DNA from: Vibrio lentus
Lineage (GTDB): Bacteria > Pseudomonadota > Gammaproteobacteria > Enterobacterales > Vibrionaceae
Reading direction: 5' to 3'
Length of the DNA stretch: 64,000 bases
NCBI RefSeq assembly: GCF_030409755.1
Contig: NZ_JAUFQE010000001.1
Span: 1,612,001 to 1,676,000, forward strand
Shown here piece by piece: positions 51,361 to 60,250 of this stretch. A model generated the notes under the pieces. That model was not told the origin of the DNA. It worked only from the letters and a program-made list of their open reading frames with translations, and made no database searches. Both the position numbers and the translations under genes were made by a program. Numbering within the stretch: position 1 is the first letter of the stretch; every line of letters begins with the position of its first letter.

Positions 51361-52172
51361 ATCCAAGCTCGTCGCCAAGCGTTTCATCAAGCACATCGCC
51401 AGCGAAGTACGAAAATCCGTTCAAAACCTCATGGACTAACCGTGCCATTATCGCTGCAATCATTGGCTACTTGTTTTACAGCTTTGCGACGTTAGGGCTG
51501 ACCTTTGATCGTTTGGTCATCGGTTTTGGTGAAAGTGAGCGGTTACTATCAAGAATGTTTCCGCCAGATTTTTCGCGTACTAATTTACTGCTAAGTGGCT
51601 TAGCGGAGAGCTTACAGATAGCGATCATTTCGAGTTTCTTCGGCATCGTCATCTCACTGTTTATTGGCTTACTTGCTGCAAGAAACATGATGCCTTCGAT
51701 TGTATCGACACCAATTCGTGGCTTTATCGCATTGTGTCGTTCTTTCCACCCAGTGATCATCGCAATCCTATTTGTGAAAGCGGTGGGCTTTGGAGCTCTG
51801 GCGGGGATCCTGACTTTGGTATTTGCATCCATTGGTTTCATCGCCAAGTTGTTTGCAGAAGCGATTGAAGAGATCTCTTTTAAACCGGTTGAAGCGATTA
51901 AAGCGACGGGGGCGAGCTTTGTCAGCGTCATCCTGTACGCGGTGATGCCTCAGGTATTTACTCGTTTCATAGGCTTTGCAAGCTACCAATTGGACTCAAA
52001 CTTACGTAACTCAACCATGGTTGGCATCGTGGGTGCGGGTGGTCTTGGCGGTACGCTTTTCTCGGCATTCCAACGTTTTGATTACGACTTCGTTGCCGCT
52101 ATTTTGATCACCATCATCGCACTGATTCTTGTCGGTGAATTTCTTTCCAATATTGTTAGGAGAATCTTCTAA
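51348..52172 (+). CDS. phnE: PhnE-type ABC transporter permease, first subunit
   Basis: A 274-residue inner membrane permease with about six helices after a Ser-rich N-terminal tail of 25 residues. The EAA-type coupling loop is [31 protein letters not shown], typical of PhnE proteins, and the C-terminal [20 protein letters not shown] is conserved. It overlaps the ATPase gene by 13 nt and the second permease by 1 nt. Two different PhnE subunits suggest a heterodimeric channel. Confidence 0.9.
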   Translation: MAGLNPSSSPSVSSSTSPAKYENPFKTSWTNRAIIAAIIGYLFYSFATLGLTFDRLVIGFGESERLLSRMFPPDFSRTNLLLSGLAESLQIAIISSFFGIVISLFIGLLAARNMMPSIVSTPIRGFIALCRSFHPVIIAILFVKAVGFGALAGILTLVFASIGFIAKLFAEAIEEISFKPVEAIKATGASFVSVILYAVMPQVFTRFIGFASYQLDSNLRNSTMVGIVGAGGLGGTLFSAFQRFDYDFVAAILITIIALILVGEFLSNIVRRIF

Positions 52173-52975
52173 TGACAACTGCATCTATCGATAGAGAGTG
52201 GCAGCGCTTTACACCCAACGAACGCGTGGCTCGATTTGCTGTTTACCTGAGCTTAGTGTGTGCGATTGTTTGGTCTTGGCAAACCGTTGAAGTGATTCCT
52301 GAGTTTCTATACGACGCACCAGCCCAGTTTGCTGACATGTTCGAACGAATGGTACCAATGGACTACGCGTTCTATCCTGAGTCGATTCACGCAGCGATGA
52401 TTGAGACACTGCACATCGCGACGTTAGGTACCTTGTTTACCTTGGTATTTGCTATCCCTTTGGCGCTGATGAACGCGCCAAATATCACTCCGAATAAAGC
52501 CTTGAACTGGATTGCTCAATTCTTTCTCGTGTCTTCACGTTCTGTGAACTCATTGGTTTGGGCATTGCTGTTCATCGCACTTTTTGGCCCCGGTGTTCTC
52601 GCAGGCATCATGGCGATTGCCATTCGTAGTATCGGCTTTGTAGGGAAGCTGTTAGCGGAAGCAATTGCCGAAGTGAACATGGGGCCTATTGAAGCTTTAC
52701 GCGCGACAGGCGCTTCTTGGATGAGCGTTTTACTTAAAGGTTATTGGCCACAAGTGATGCCAGCGTTCTATTCCATCGTGTTATTCCGTTGGGACATCAA
52801 TGTACGTGAATCTGCGGTACTGGGTTTGGTGGGTGCTGGTGGTATTGGCGTGGTGCTAAACGATGCGCAGAACCTTTTTGAATGGCAAAAAGTTTCGATG
52901 GTATTAGTGAGTATCTTCGCAGTGGTTATCGTTGCAGAAGCGGTGGTGATCCAAATCCGTAATAAACTCATATAG
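52172..52975 (+). CDS. phnE: PhnE-type ABC transporter permease, second subunit
   Basis: A 267-residue permease paralogous to its neighbour. Its coupling loop is AIAEVNMGPIEALRATGASWMSVLLKGYWPQ and its ending has GLVGAGGIGVVLNDAQNLFEW. The start codon overlaps the previous stop (TAATG), so translation is coupled. It completes a PhnD-PhnC-PhnE-PhnE operon, followed by a strong terminator. There are no C-P lyase genes, so the imported compound, if a phosphonate, is degraded elsewhere or is really a phosphate ester. Confidence 0.9.
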   Translation: MTTASIDREWQRFTPNERVARFAVYLSLVCAIVWSWQTVEVIPEFLYDAPAQFADMFERMVPMDYAFYPESIHAAMIETLHIATLGTLFTLVFAIPLALMNAPNITPNKALNWIAQFFLVSSRSVNSLVWALLFIALFGPGVLAGIMAIAIRSIGFVGKLLAEAIAEVNMGPIEALRATGASWMSVLLKGYWPQVMPAFYSIVLFRWDINVRESAVLGLVGAGGIGVVLNDAQNLFEWQKVSMVLVSIFAVVIVAEAVVIQIRNKLI

Positions 52976-53023
52976 ACAATATGTTGTGTGAAAGTTCAGA
53001 GCTTATCTAGCATTTTGAAGCTC

Positions 53024-53068
53024 AAACGACCCTAGGTACTTCGGTCTACCTAGCGGTCGTTTTTTTAT
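53024..53068 (+). terminator. Terminator of the importer operon
   Basis: AAACGACC with CTAGGTA, then the complement TACCTAG with GGTCGTTT (one bulge), followed by seven T. Confidence 0.9.
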
Positions 53069-53104
53069 CTATAAAGACAATTGGTTGGAGTGGTGAGTGC
53101 TTTT

Positions 53105-53260
53105 TTAGAAAATACAATGCTTGGCAAAATCACCGGCTTCATTAGCGGTCCAGTCACCTTTAGGCTTCTCTTTCATATCCGCACACCAAGCTTCACTGCC
53201 AACTTCGGTACAAGCCATTAACTGAGTGGCTAGGAAAAGTATCAACGTGACTTTCTTCAT
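53105..53260 (-). CDS. DUF3012 lipoprotein, 51 residues
   Basis: A small lipoprotein. The signal sequence MKKVTLILFLATQLMAC has a lipobox (Leu-Met-Ala-Cys, lipidated Cys17), and the mature part GSEAWCADMKEKPKGDWTAN with GDFAKHC is the sequence I recognise as DUF3012, a Vibrio/Shewanella family with no known function. It ends at a TAA at 53105; the ATG is at 53260. Two further Cys (in AWCAD and KHC) could form a disulfide. It is monocistronic. Confidence 0.85.
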   Translation of the reverse strand: MKKVTLILFLATQLMACTEVGSEAWCADMKEKPKGDWTANEAGDFAKHCIF

Positions 53261-53413
53261 AACAAATATTCCGTTTTGGTCTAGATTTCGGATAACTCTA
53301 CCAAATACTATCCGTGATTGTTATAGCAACCAGATACTTAAGGGATTTAAAGAAGACATGAGTGTGAGCCGAATCTGAGGTTTGATAGCGAGAGGATTGC
53401 TCCGTCTAAAGAT

Positions 53414-53443
53414 CGAAAAAGCCAGCAACATGTGCTGGCTTTG
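53414..53443 (-). terminator. Terminator of the hibernation factor gene
   Basis: On the minus strand AAAGCCAGCA-5 nt-TGCTGGCTTT followed by TT, 45 bp past the stop. Confidence 0.8.
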
Positions 53444-53488
53444 CAATTCTTGTGCGCTGCTATTCGTTAGCGCGCTTCTACTGTGGAG

Positions 53489-53845
53489 TTATACCAACTT
53501 CATCTCTTGGATGATATCTGAAGCGATTTCTGGCTTCGTGCTGGTTGGCTTCTCGTGTAGATCCGATTTCAACTGTCCCTTACGGTTACTTAGGCCTGCT
53601 TCAAGTTTCTTAAGCGCTGCAGCGATAGCTGGGTACATAACATCGTCTGTAGATTTTGCTGTTACTCGTACACCTTCGTAGTTTGTGAATACTTCAACCT
53701 GATGTTGACCGTGTTCTTTAGTAATGATGATGTCGCAGCTAATCAGTGATGGGAAATGGTTAGATATCTTCTCGAATTTACCTTCGATGTCTTTGCGTGA
53801 CTCGTCGTTAATTGATACATGATGTGTTTGAACATTTATTTTCAT
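53489..53845 (-). CDS. Ribosome hibernation factor, HPF/RaiA family
   Basis: A 118-residue short-form hibernation factor. The beta-alpha fold is seen in INVQTHHVSINDESRKDIEGKF (first strand and helix), DIIITKEHGQHQVEVFTNYEG and KSTDDVMYPAIAAALKKLEAGL, and basic residues that contact 16S rRNA are in the second helix. It binds the 30S decoding site of idle ribosomes. The C-terminal tail is longer than in E. coli HPF (about 25 residues after the last helix), so it may be nearer YfiA/RaiA in action. It is monocistronic. Confidence 0.88.
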   Translation of the reverse strand: MKINVQTHHVSINDESRKDIEGKFEKISNHFPSLISCDIIITKEHGQHQVEVFTNYEGVRVTAKSTDDVMYPAIAAALKKLEAGLSNRKGQLKSDLHEKPTSTKPEIASDIIQEMKLV

Positions 53846-54263
53846 AAATCATACCTTTCCAATGACTGTGTCATTTAAACGTAGCAAACATCGCATAGAT
53901 TAACCAACTGAGAATTAGCACATGTGTGATTCACTTCAGTGTTATCAAATATTCTCTTGTTACTCCCTTGAAAGTCCGATGAACTGATCGCATATTATGT
54001 TTCGTGAATTTCAAACGTGTTTAAAAAAACCTCATTCTCGAAATATTGCTCCAGTTGACTTCGCTCACTTAGATTTTATCGCCTTAATCAAGCTGCACCT
54101 CAATGACTTATTCTAGTCTTAAATTTATAAATCGCCTGTTATTCCCCACAAATTCCAATCTTTACCTCGTTATCACAATTACTGATATAAAGAACAATGA
54201 CTGATTGAGATACGGTCTAGTACGGGATACTCTAACAGCTATATTCTATTTGGATCCGTTATC
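53846..54263. other. Intergenic region, AT-rich
   Basis: About 420 bp holding the divergent promoters of the hibernation factor and secreted-protein genes. No ORF with a plausible start and no strong repeat was found. Confidence 0.6.
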
Positions 54264-54848
54264 ATGAAAATGCCTGTTAAATTCGCTGCAATTGCAGCTT
54301 CCCTTTCTTTTGCTTTTAATGCCTTTGCAGCCCCTGTTGAATTTCAGAAGATCCCTGAGATCATGCAGCAATTTGAAACTGCGGAACTGTACGTTAAGAA
54401 GTCAGTCACTCTAGGTCGTTTACCAGCAGAGTCTGAGATTGGCATTGATTTCCCTACTTATGTTTCAGACGGTAAGGACGGTTACAGCTTAGAGACAAAC
54501 AACGTAATGACGGGCGATGTGGTTATCGCAAGCATGCCGAAAGCGATTGTTGATGATGTTTTCAACCAATGGCTAGTACCAAAAGAGACGTGGATCAGCA
54601 GCTATGGTTCATTGCCAACCTCGACCACTGAATTTGAGCCGTTTAAGCGCATTAAAACTATCAAAGCCATTAAGATTGATGCAGAAATGCTTGAGCTGTT
54701 AGGTAGTGAAGATGGCAACACGGCGATGATCAAAGTGAGCTGGGATGAGAAGGGGATGAAGGTTTATAAGGATGGTTACTTAGCGGATTATGAGTACGGG
54801 ATTGCCCCACATGAGATGCAAGAAAACTACGAATTAGCACCTAAGTAG
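54264..54848 (+). CDS. Secreted protein of unknown function
   Basis: A 194-residue exported protein that I do not recognise. A signal peptide of about 22 residues ends at AFA-A. The mature part is acidic and has no cysteine and no known catalytic motif; blocks are FQKIPEIMQQFETAELYVKK, FPTYVSDGKDGYSLETNN and a C-terminal DGYLADYEYGIAPHEMQ. It is monocistronic, starts at ATG 54264 and has its own terminator. No function is proposed. Confidence 0.75.
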   Translation: MKMPVKFAAIAASLSFAFNAFAAPVEFQKIPEIMQQFETAELYVKKSVTLGRLPAESEIGIDFPTYVSDGKDGYSLETNNVMTGDVVIASMPKAIVDDVFNQWLVPKETWISSYGSLPTSTTEFEPFKRIKTIKAIKIDAEMLELLGSEDGNTAMIKVSWDEKGMKVYKDGYLADYEYGIAPHEMQENYELAPK

Positions 54849-54864
54849 TTCGATTCAATTTAGG

Positions 54865-54898
54865 AAAGCGCCCTGTTTTTATGGGGCGCTTTTTTGTA
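54865..54898 (+). terminator. Terminator of the secreted-protein gene
   Basis: AAAGCGCCC and its complement GGGGCGCTTT around an 8-9 nt loop, then a run of T. Confidence 0.85.
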
Positions 54899-54944
54899 GG
54901 TAAAGGGGTTGTTACTGAAGAATATTGAGTGACCAGTATTAGAG

Positions 54945-56168
54945 TTAAGACTCATTAAACTCGTAAGAAGACGGCACCACAATCACGCCTTGTTTTGATA
55001 TGTGGAAGCGTTTCGCATCAGCAAGGCTATCGACACCGATCTGGGTTCCATCTGGCACCTTAACGTTCTTATCGATGATGCAGTTCTGAATATGGCAGTG
55101 TCGCCCAATCTCAACGTCCTCAAACAGAATACTATCAATCACAATCGCGGCATTGCTGACTTTTACCTTAGGGAAGAAGATAGAGTTTTGCGCTGAACCA
55201 CCTTCAATCACCACCCCATTCGCGATCATCGAGTTGATGAATATCCCTTGGTTTCCTTCTACCGAAGCGATGGTTCGTGCTGGCGGAAGTTGCGGATCAT
55301 AGGTGCGAATCGCCCAATCCGGTTGGTATAAATCAATAGGCGAGGCTGGTTTCAACAAGTCCATATTCGATTGGTAATATGAGTCGATTGTACCCACATC
55401 TCTCCAGTAAGCATCTTGTGTTACGCGTCCTTCTTCATCACCAAACTTATGTGCGTAAACGCTGTTGTTGCCGACCAACTTGGGAATAATGTCTTTACCA
55501 AAATCGTGGCTTGAGTCTGGATCTTCTGCGTCTGCCAATAATGCCAGTGTCAGTACTTCCTTATCAAAGATGTAAATCCCCATTGAAGCCATGCTTCGAG
55601 TGGGCCTACCGGGTACGCACGCAGGGTAACGAGGCTTCTCGGTAAAGTTATTGATCTGCAGAGTTTCGTCTATCTCCATCACACCAAATTCTTTGGCTTC
55701 ATCAATCGAAACCTCCATGCACGCTACCGTTAAATCGGCTTCATTCTGCTTGTGTTGCTTGAGCATTGGGGCGTAATCCATGCGATAGATATGGTCGCCA
55801 GACAACACCACCACATGTTTAGCTTCACTGCGAGACAGTAAATACAAGTTTTGATAAATCGCATCAGCCGTCCCGCTGTACCAGCTATCACCCGTTCGCA
55901 TTTGTGGGGGAACATTGGTGATGTATTCGCCGAGCTCGGGGTTAAGCACTGACCAACCATCCCTTAAATGTTTTTGCAAAGAGTGCGACTTGTACTGAGT
56001 CAGCACCAAAATTTGGCGAAGCCCAGAATGTAGGCAGTTCGCGAGTGTGAAATCGATTATTCGATATTTGCCACCAAAGGGTACCGCAGGTTTTGCACGG
56101 TTATCGGTGAGGGGAGAAAGCCGAGAGCCAACACCGCCGGCCAGAACGATTGTTAGAGTGTCTTGCAT
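54945..56168 (-). CDS. glgC: Glucose-1-phosphate adenylyltransferase
   Basis: A 407-residue enzyme that makes ADP-glucose for glycogen synthesis. The N-terminal nucleotide motif TIVLAGGVGSRLSPLTDNRA, the substrate-binding KPAVPFGGKYRIIDF, ATAD-like SGTADAIYQNL and VVLSGDHIYRMDY, EKPRYPACVPGR (regulatory/active lysine region) and the C-terminal beta-helix are all present. ATG 56168 begins MQDTLTIVLAGG with GAGG nine bases upstream; an in-frame ATG at 56213 would add 15 residues of poor fit. It stands alone, without glgA or glgB beside it, as one of the two GlgC forms found in some vibrios. Confidence 0.95.
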   Translation of the reverse strand: MQDTLTIVLAGGVGSRLSPLTDNRAKPAVPFGGKYRIIDFTLANCLHSGLRQILVLTQYKSHSLQKHLRDGWSVLNPELGEYITNVPPQMRTGDSWYSGTADAIYQNLYLLSRSEAKHVVVLSGDHIYRMDYAPMLKQHKQNEADLTVACMEVSIDEAKEFGVMEIDETLQINNFTEKPRYPACVPGRPTRSMASMGIYIFDKEVLTLALLADAEDPDSSHDFGKDIIPKLVGNNSVYAHKFGDEEGRVTQDAYWRDVGTIDSYYQSNMDLLKPASPIDLYQPDWAIRTYDPQLPPARTIASVEGNQGIFINSMIANGVVIEGGSAQNSIFFPKVKVSNAAIVIDSILFEDVEIGRHCHIQNCIIDKNVKVPDGTQIGVDSLADAKRFHISKQGVIVVPSSYEFNES

Positions 56169-56570
56169 AGTCAGAACCTCAATGTATTTATGATTATGAA
56201 CAGAGACTTGCAAGCACTAAGCCAAATGTAACTCATTGAATATTAAACGAGGAGAGGGTGATTATTGTGGGAATGCACCAAATTGATGCGTACGGGATAT
56301 TGGCTTGCTCTATTTTGATCCAAAGAGATCGGTTCAAAGTGGAGGGGTTGTTCTTAACAAAATGACGCACGGAAAAGTTGCATTACAAAACTGTCAATAA
56401 AATGAAGGAATAAAGTGATCAGGTCGATATAAATTTACATAAACAATCACAACTTTTCACAAATTGATTTCCATCAATAAAGTAGGGTTATTCTATGCTA
56501 CCTTGCACGCAAAATAAGAAATGATTACTCATTCACCAATAAAGAATTAAGCCCTCAAAAGGAAATTATA
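56169..56570. promoter_or_regulatory. Divergent region of glgC and ompW with an FNR-type box
   Basis: TTGAT-TTCC-ATCAA (56464-56477) is an exact match to the FNR consensus TTGAT-N4-ATCAA. A possible -10 TATGCT is at 56494-56499, placing the box roughly 36-41 bp before the ompW transcript start, the position for FNR activation. The rest is AT-rich without a gene. Confidence 0.65.
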
Positions 56571-57200
56571 ATGAAAAAAACAGTATGTGGTATTGCGGTT
56601 ATTGCGGCTCTTATGTCAACCAATGTTCTTGCTCATAAAGAAGGTGATTTCATCATCCGTGCAGGTGCAGCAACGGTATCTCCAAACGAAAGCAGTGGCC
56701 CTGTTGCTGGTAGTTCAAGCACTAAGTTCTCTTTAGATTCGAATACACAGCTTGGCTTAACATTTGGTTATATGTTTACAGATAACATCAGCTTTGAAGT
56801 ATTAGCTGCAACCCCATTTTCTCACAATATTTCTGCGACTGGTCTTGGTGAAATAGCTGATACCAAACATTTACCACCAACGTTTATGGTTCAGTATTAC
56901 TTTGGCACCGCAGAGAGTGACTTCCGTCCTTATGTAGGCGGCGGCATAAACTACACGGTATTCTTTGACGAAGGTTCGAAGATCGATGGATTGAGCGATG
57001 TATCACTTGATGACTCTTGGGGCTTGGCGGCTAACATCGGTATGGATTACATGATCAACGACGATTGGTTCTTGAATGCGTCAGTTTGGTATATAGATAT
57101 TGATACGACGGCTAAATATAATTTGGGCGGTACTGATTACTCTACAGACGTTGATATTGACCCATGGGTATTCATGATTGGTGGTGGTTACAACTTCTAA
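56571..57200 (+). CDS. ompW: OmpW-family outer membrane protein
   Basis: A 209-residue, eight-stranded outer membrane beta-barrel. The signal peptide ends near VLA-H (residue 22). The family pattern is clear: FIIRAGAATVSPNES, LGLTFGYMFTDNISFEVLAATPF, HLPPTFMVQYYF, FRPYVGGGINYT, WGLAANIGMDY and the terminal VFMIGGGYNF with Phe at the C-terminus. OmpW forms a hydrophobic channel and is often raised by anaerobiosis or salt. The FNR-type box upstream supports oxygen control here. Divergent from glgC. Confidence 0.94.
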   Translation: MKKTVCGIAVIAALMSTNVLAHKEGDFIIRAGAATVSPNESSGPVAGSSSTKFSLDSNTQLGLTFGYMFTDNISFEVLAATPFSHNISATGLGEIADTKHLPPTFMVQYYFGTAESDFRPYVGGGINYTVFFDEGSKIDGLSDVSLDDSWGLAANIGMDYMINDDWFLNASVWYIDIDTTAKYNLGGTDYSTDVDIDPWVFMIGGGYNF

Positions 57201-57219
57201 TCTCCCTATTCAGTTTACT

Positions 57220-57258
57220 AAAGGCGCTCAAGCACCAGCCAGTTTGGGCGCTTTTTTT
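57220..57258 (+). terminator. Terminator of ompW
   Basis: AAAGGCGC...GGCGCTTT stem with inner CAA/TTG pairing, then eight T. Confidence 0.85.
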
Positions 57259-57402
57259 TGCTTGCTTGTTAATGAATTACTTAATCTAACTTACTGTTGT
57301 TATGGGTAAAGCAAACTGATTGTCGTCATTTATTGTTAATAAAAGAGAAAGATAACTGTCATAACAGCCCTCTATGATCGCGGTTCTAATTATGGAGGAT
57401 AT

Positions 57403-59211
57403 ATGAATCGTAAATTTAATAAGCTGACTTTATTACTGCCTATCGCGGTAAGCTCTGCTCTGGCTGGATGCTCTCAGTCAACTTCAACGACTGCAGCATC
57501 ATCTCAAACATCGCTTGATGCTTTTAGCCTTCAATGCCAATCCATCCAACAACCGAACAAAACAGATGCTGCTGTGACCGGGATTAGTCTGGTTGGTCGT
57601 GCTATTGCTGACGCCCCGTTTGATACTTCTGCAGCCGAAATCGTCAGCTACGATTCATGTACCGATAAGCTTTATGTGGTAAACGCTCAAGCACAGAAAG
57701 TTGATGTGCTATCGATGGACGCTGACAGCGCCCCAACATCTGAAGGCTCTATCGATCTTCAATCAGCAGCCGCAGCTTCTGGTATTGATATCGGTGCAGC
57801 AAACAGTGTGTCTACTCATCAAGGCCTGGTTGCGGTCGCGATTGAAAACGCCGACAAACAACAAAACGGCATTATTGCGCTGTATCGCTCAGACACACTA
57901 GAGCTGATCACCACTTACACTGCTGGTGCATTGCCAGACATGGTGAGCTTTTCGAAAGACGGCCGTTACATAGCATCAGCAAACGAAGGCGAGCCGAATT
58001 CGGATTACAGCATTGATCCTGAAGGCTCAGTCACACTGGTTGATTTAACCAACGGTCCTCTGCACGCGAAAGTGACTCAAATTGATTTTAAGGCATTCAA
58101 TCAAGGGCAGTCTCGCCATGCAGAGCTAACCGACAAGGTTCGAATCTCGGCGCCTAATGCAACCGTTGCTCAAGATCTAGAACCTGAATATCTGACGTTT
58201 GCTGATAACGGAAAACTCTACGTAGCCCTTCAAGAGAATAATGCATTAGCAGCGATTGACGTGGCGAGTGCAGAAGTGGATGCGATTCTGGGACTAGGCG
58301 GCAAACCTTGGGATACCACTCAGTTGGATGCGTCAAACAAAGACAAAAACATCGGTAACCTACAAAGTTACGCAATGCTAGAAGGCCTTTATATGCCAGA
58401 TAGCATTACCAGTTACAGTGTTGATGGCAACACTTACATCGTGACGGCGAATGAAGGTGACGGCCGTGAGTATGGCATCAAGACCACACAAGAAATGTGT
58501 GACGAGAAAGGTTTTGAGTGGGATGGTGATGACTATAAAGGCACTGAAAACTACACAACAGAAAAAGACTTTTGTATCGCTTATGTCGATGAAGTGCGCG
58601 GCAAGAAGTTAGACGTTGATGCTAACCACCCATTGGCAGGCGCACTCAAAGACAATAATCAATTGGCTCGCCTTAAGGTGATTAAGCCACAAGGGACACT
58701 TGCCGCCGACCAAAAGGTTCAAGCATTTGGTAGTCGCTCTTTCTCTATCTGGAATGAGTCAGGTGAGCTAGTGTTTGATAGCGGTGATGATTTTGCTCGA
58801 ATCGTTCTTGAGCAAGATCCTGCAAACTTCAACAGCACCAACGATAACAACCAAAGTGGTGATGATCGCAGTGATGATAAAGGGGTTGAGCCTGAAGCCA
58901 TTGAAGTGGCTGAGATCAATGGCAAGCAGTATGCCTTTATTGGACTTGAGCGCCAAGGTGGCATCATGGTTTACGACGTAACGCAGCCTAAGAGTGCAAG
59001 TTTCATCAGCTATCTAAACAACCGCGATTTTACACAACCAGTGTGCACCAAGGTTGATGAAGATGGTGATTGCGACAACGATACGTACAACTCGAAAGCG
59101 GGTGACCTAGGCCCAGAGTCAATCAAGTATTTCACTCGTTCTGGCAACCACTTTATTGCGGTTGGCAACGAAGTGAGTGGCAGCACGTCAGTTTACCGCG
59201 TTGAATTTTAA
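57403..59211 (+). CDS. Choice-of-anchor I family lipoprotein
   Basis: A 602-residue lipoprotein. The signal sequence ends with the lipobox LAGC (lipidated Cys22 or so). The remaining protein looks like a beta-propeller of the choice-of-anchor I family, often annotated as alkaline phosphatase-like: SLVGRAIADAPFDTSAAEIVSYD, SKDGRYIASANEGEPNSDYS, TYIVTANEGDGREY and KSASFISYLNNRDF. An Asp/Asn-rich calcium-like loop occurs at about 465-490 (NDNNQSGDDRSDD). The role is unknown; a phosphoesterase role would fit a phosphate-scavenging cell but is not shown. Confidence 0.85.
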   Translation: MNRKFNKLTLLLPIAVSSALAGCSQSTSTTAASSQTSLDAFSLQCQSIQQPNKTDAAVTGISLVGRAIADAPFDTSAAEIVSYDSCTDKLYVVNAQAQKVDVLSMDADSAPTSEGSIDLQSAAAASGIDIGAANSVSTHQGLVAVAIENADKQQNGIIALYRSDTLELITTYTAGALPDMVSFSKDGRYIASANEGEPNSDYSIDPEGSVTLVDLTNGPLHAKVTQIDFKAFNQGQSRHAELTDKVRISAPNATVAQDLEPEYLTFADNGKLYVALQENNALAAIDVASAEVDAILGLGGKPWDTTQLDASNKDKNIGNLQSYAMLEGLYMPDSITSYSVDGNTYIVTANEGDGREYGIKTTQEMCDEKGFEWDGDDYKGTENYTTEKDFCIAYVDEVRGKKLDVDANHPLAGALKDNNQLARLKVIKPQGTLAADQKVQAFGSRSFSIWNESGELVFDSGDDFARIVLEQDPANFNSTNDNNQSGDDRSDDKGVEPEAIEVAEINGKQYAFIGLERQGGIMVYDVTQPKSASFISYLNNRDFTQPVCTKVDEDGDCDNDTYNSKAGDLGPESIKYFTRSGNHFIAVGNEVSGSTSVYRVEF

Positions 59212-59244
59212 TCACGGTTACTGCTTGTAGCTAGACTCAATAAA

Positions 59245-59286
59245 AACAAAAGCGCCATTACTGAATAAGTAGTGGCGCTTTCTATT
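59245..59286. terminator. Bidirectional terminator between the lipoprotein and SDR genes
   Basis: AAAGCGCCATTACT...AGTAGTGGCGCTTT with A and T tracts on the two sides. Confidence 0.82.
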
Positions 59287-59320
59287 TATGCATCACAAAG
59301 GTATGCGTGATAATTAACTT

Positions 59321-60040
59321 CTATGGCTGTTGCTTAGTTGGTGCTAGAGCAATCTCACGGATACATACGTTCTGTGGTTGTTGGTAAGCGAATGATACAG
59401 CGCGAGCGATATCGTCAGCTGCCAATACGCCGCCCATGCCTTCTTTCCAAGAGTCGTAACCGTCTTTGATTTCTTGAGATGTTGTGTGAGACAGAAGTTC
59501 AGTTTCTACAGCACCCGGTGCGATAGTGGTAACACGAACGTTTGAAGCCGCCACTTCTTCACGAACATTTTCAGAGATAGCGTGTACCGCGAATTTAGTA
59601 CCACAGTAAGCTGCGTGGCTTGGGAATGTTTTCTTACCCGCGATAGAGCTGATGTTGATGATAGTACCCGTGTTGCGTTCCATCATCGGAGCAAGTACAG
59701 ACTGCATGCCGTTTAGAAGACCAATCACGTTCACGTCGAACATTGTCTTCCACTCTTGAGCATCTTGAGTATCGATTTGACCAAGAAGCATTGCACCAGC
59801 GTTGTTGATAAGCGCATCTACAGGGCCAAATTTCTCTTCACCTTGTGCGATTGCTGCATCAAAAGACGCTTTGTCTGTTACGTCTACTTTCACAGATAGA
59901 GAGTTTGGTAGGTTAAGCGCTTCAAGGCGGTCAACACGACGAGCTAAAAGTAACAGAGGGTGGCCTTCATCGCTTAGACGACGAGCGATTGCTTCACCAA
60001 TACCAGAGCTTGCACCTGTAATTACGATTAGTTTTTTCAT
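59321..60040 (-). CDS. Short-chain dehydrogenase/reductase, YdfG-like
   Basis: A 239-residue NAD(P)-dependent reductase. The cofactor loop is TGASSGIGEAIA, the NNAG motif is in LINNAGAMLLG, and the catalytic Ser, Tyr and Lys are in NISSIAGKKTFPSHAAYCGTKFA. RRVDRLEAL after the second strand favours NADPH. The close family oxidises or reduces 3-hydroxy acids such as serine or malonic semialdehyde. It is divergent from a LysR gene 210 bp away, which is its likely regulator. Confidence 0.9.
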   Translation of the reverse strand: MKKLIVITGASSGIGEAIARRLSDEGHPLLLLARRVDRLEALNLPNSLSVKVDVTDKASFDAAIAQGEEKFGPVDALINNAGAMLLGQIDTQDAQEWKTMFDVNVIGLLNGMQSVLAPMMERNTGTIINISSIAGKKTFPSHAAYCGTKFAVHAISENVREEVAASNVRVTTIAPGAVETELLSHTTSQEIKDGYDSWKEGMGGVLAADDIARAVSFAYQQPQNVCIREIALAPTKQQP

Positions 60041-60250
60041 TTTATTTCCTCTGTACTTTTATTGCGTCGGTTGGCTACGACGTATTGTTTAAGTGCATTC
60101 GAATCAAGTGCTTGTTGCCTTGCTTCGTTGCGATGGAGGTATATTAAGGAAAATAGCATTGTTGATATATAGCGCTTTACTTGAAACACTATTGCTGTGA
60201 TGCAACAATAAAAGCGTCTATCCCATAACTTCATTAGTAAGCTGGCGACT

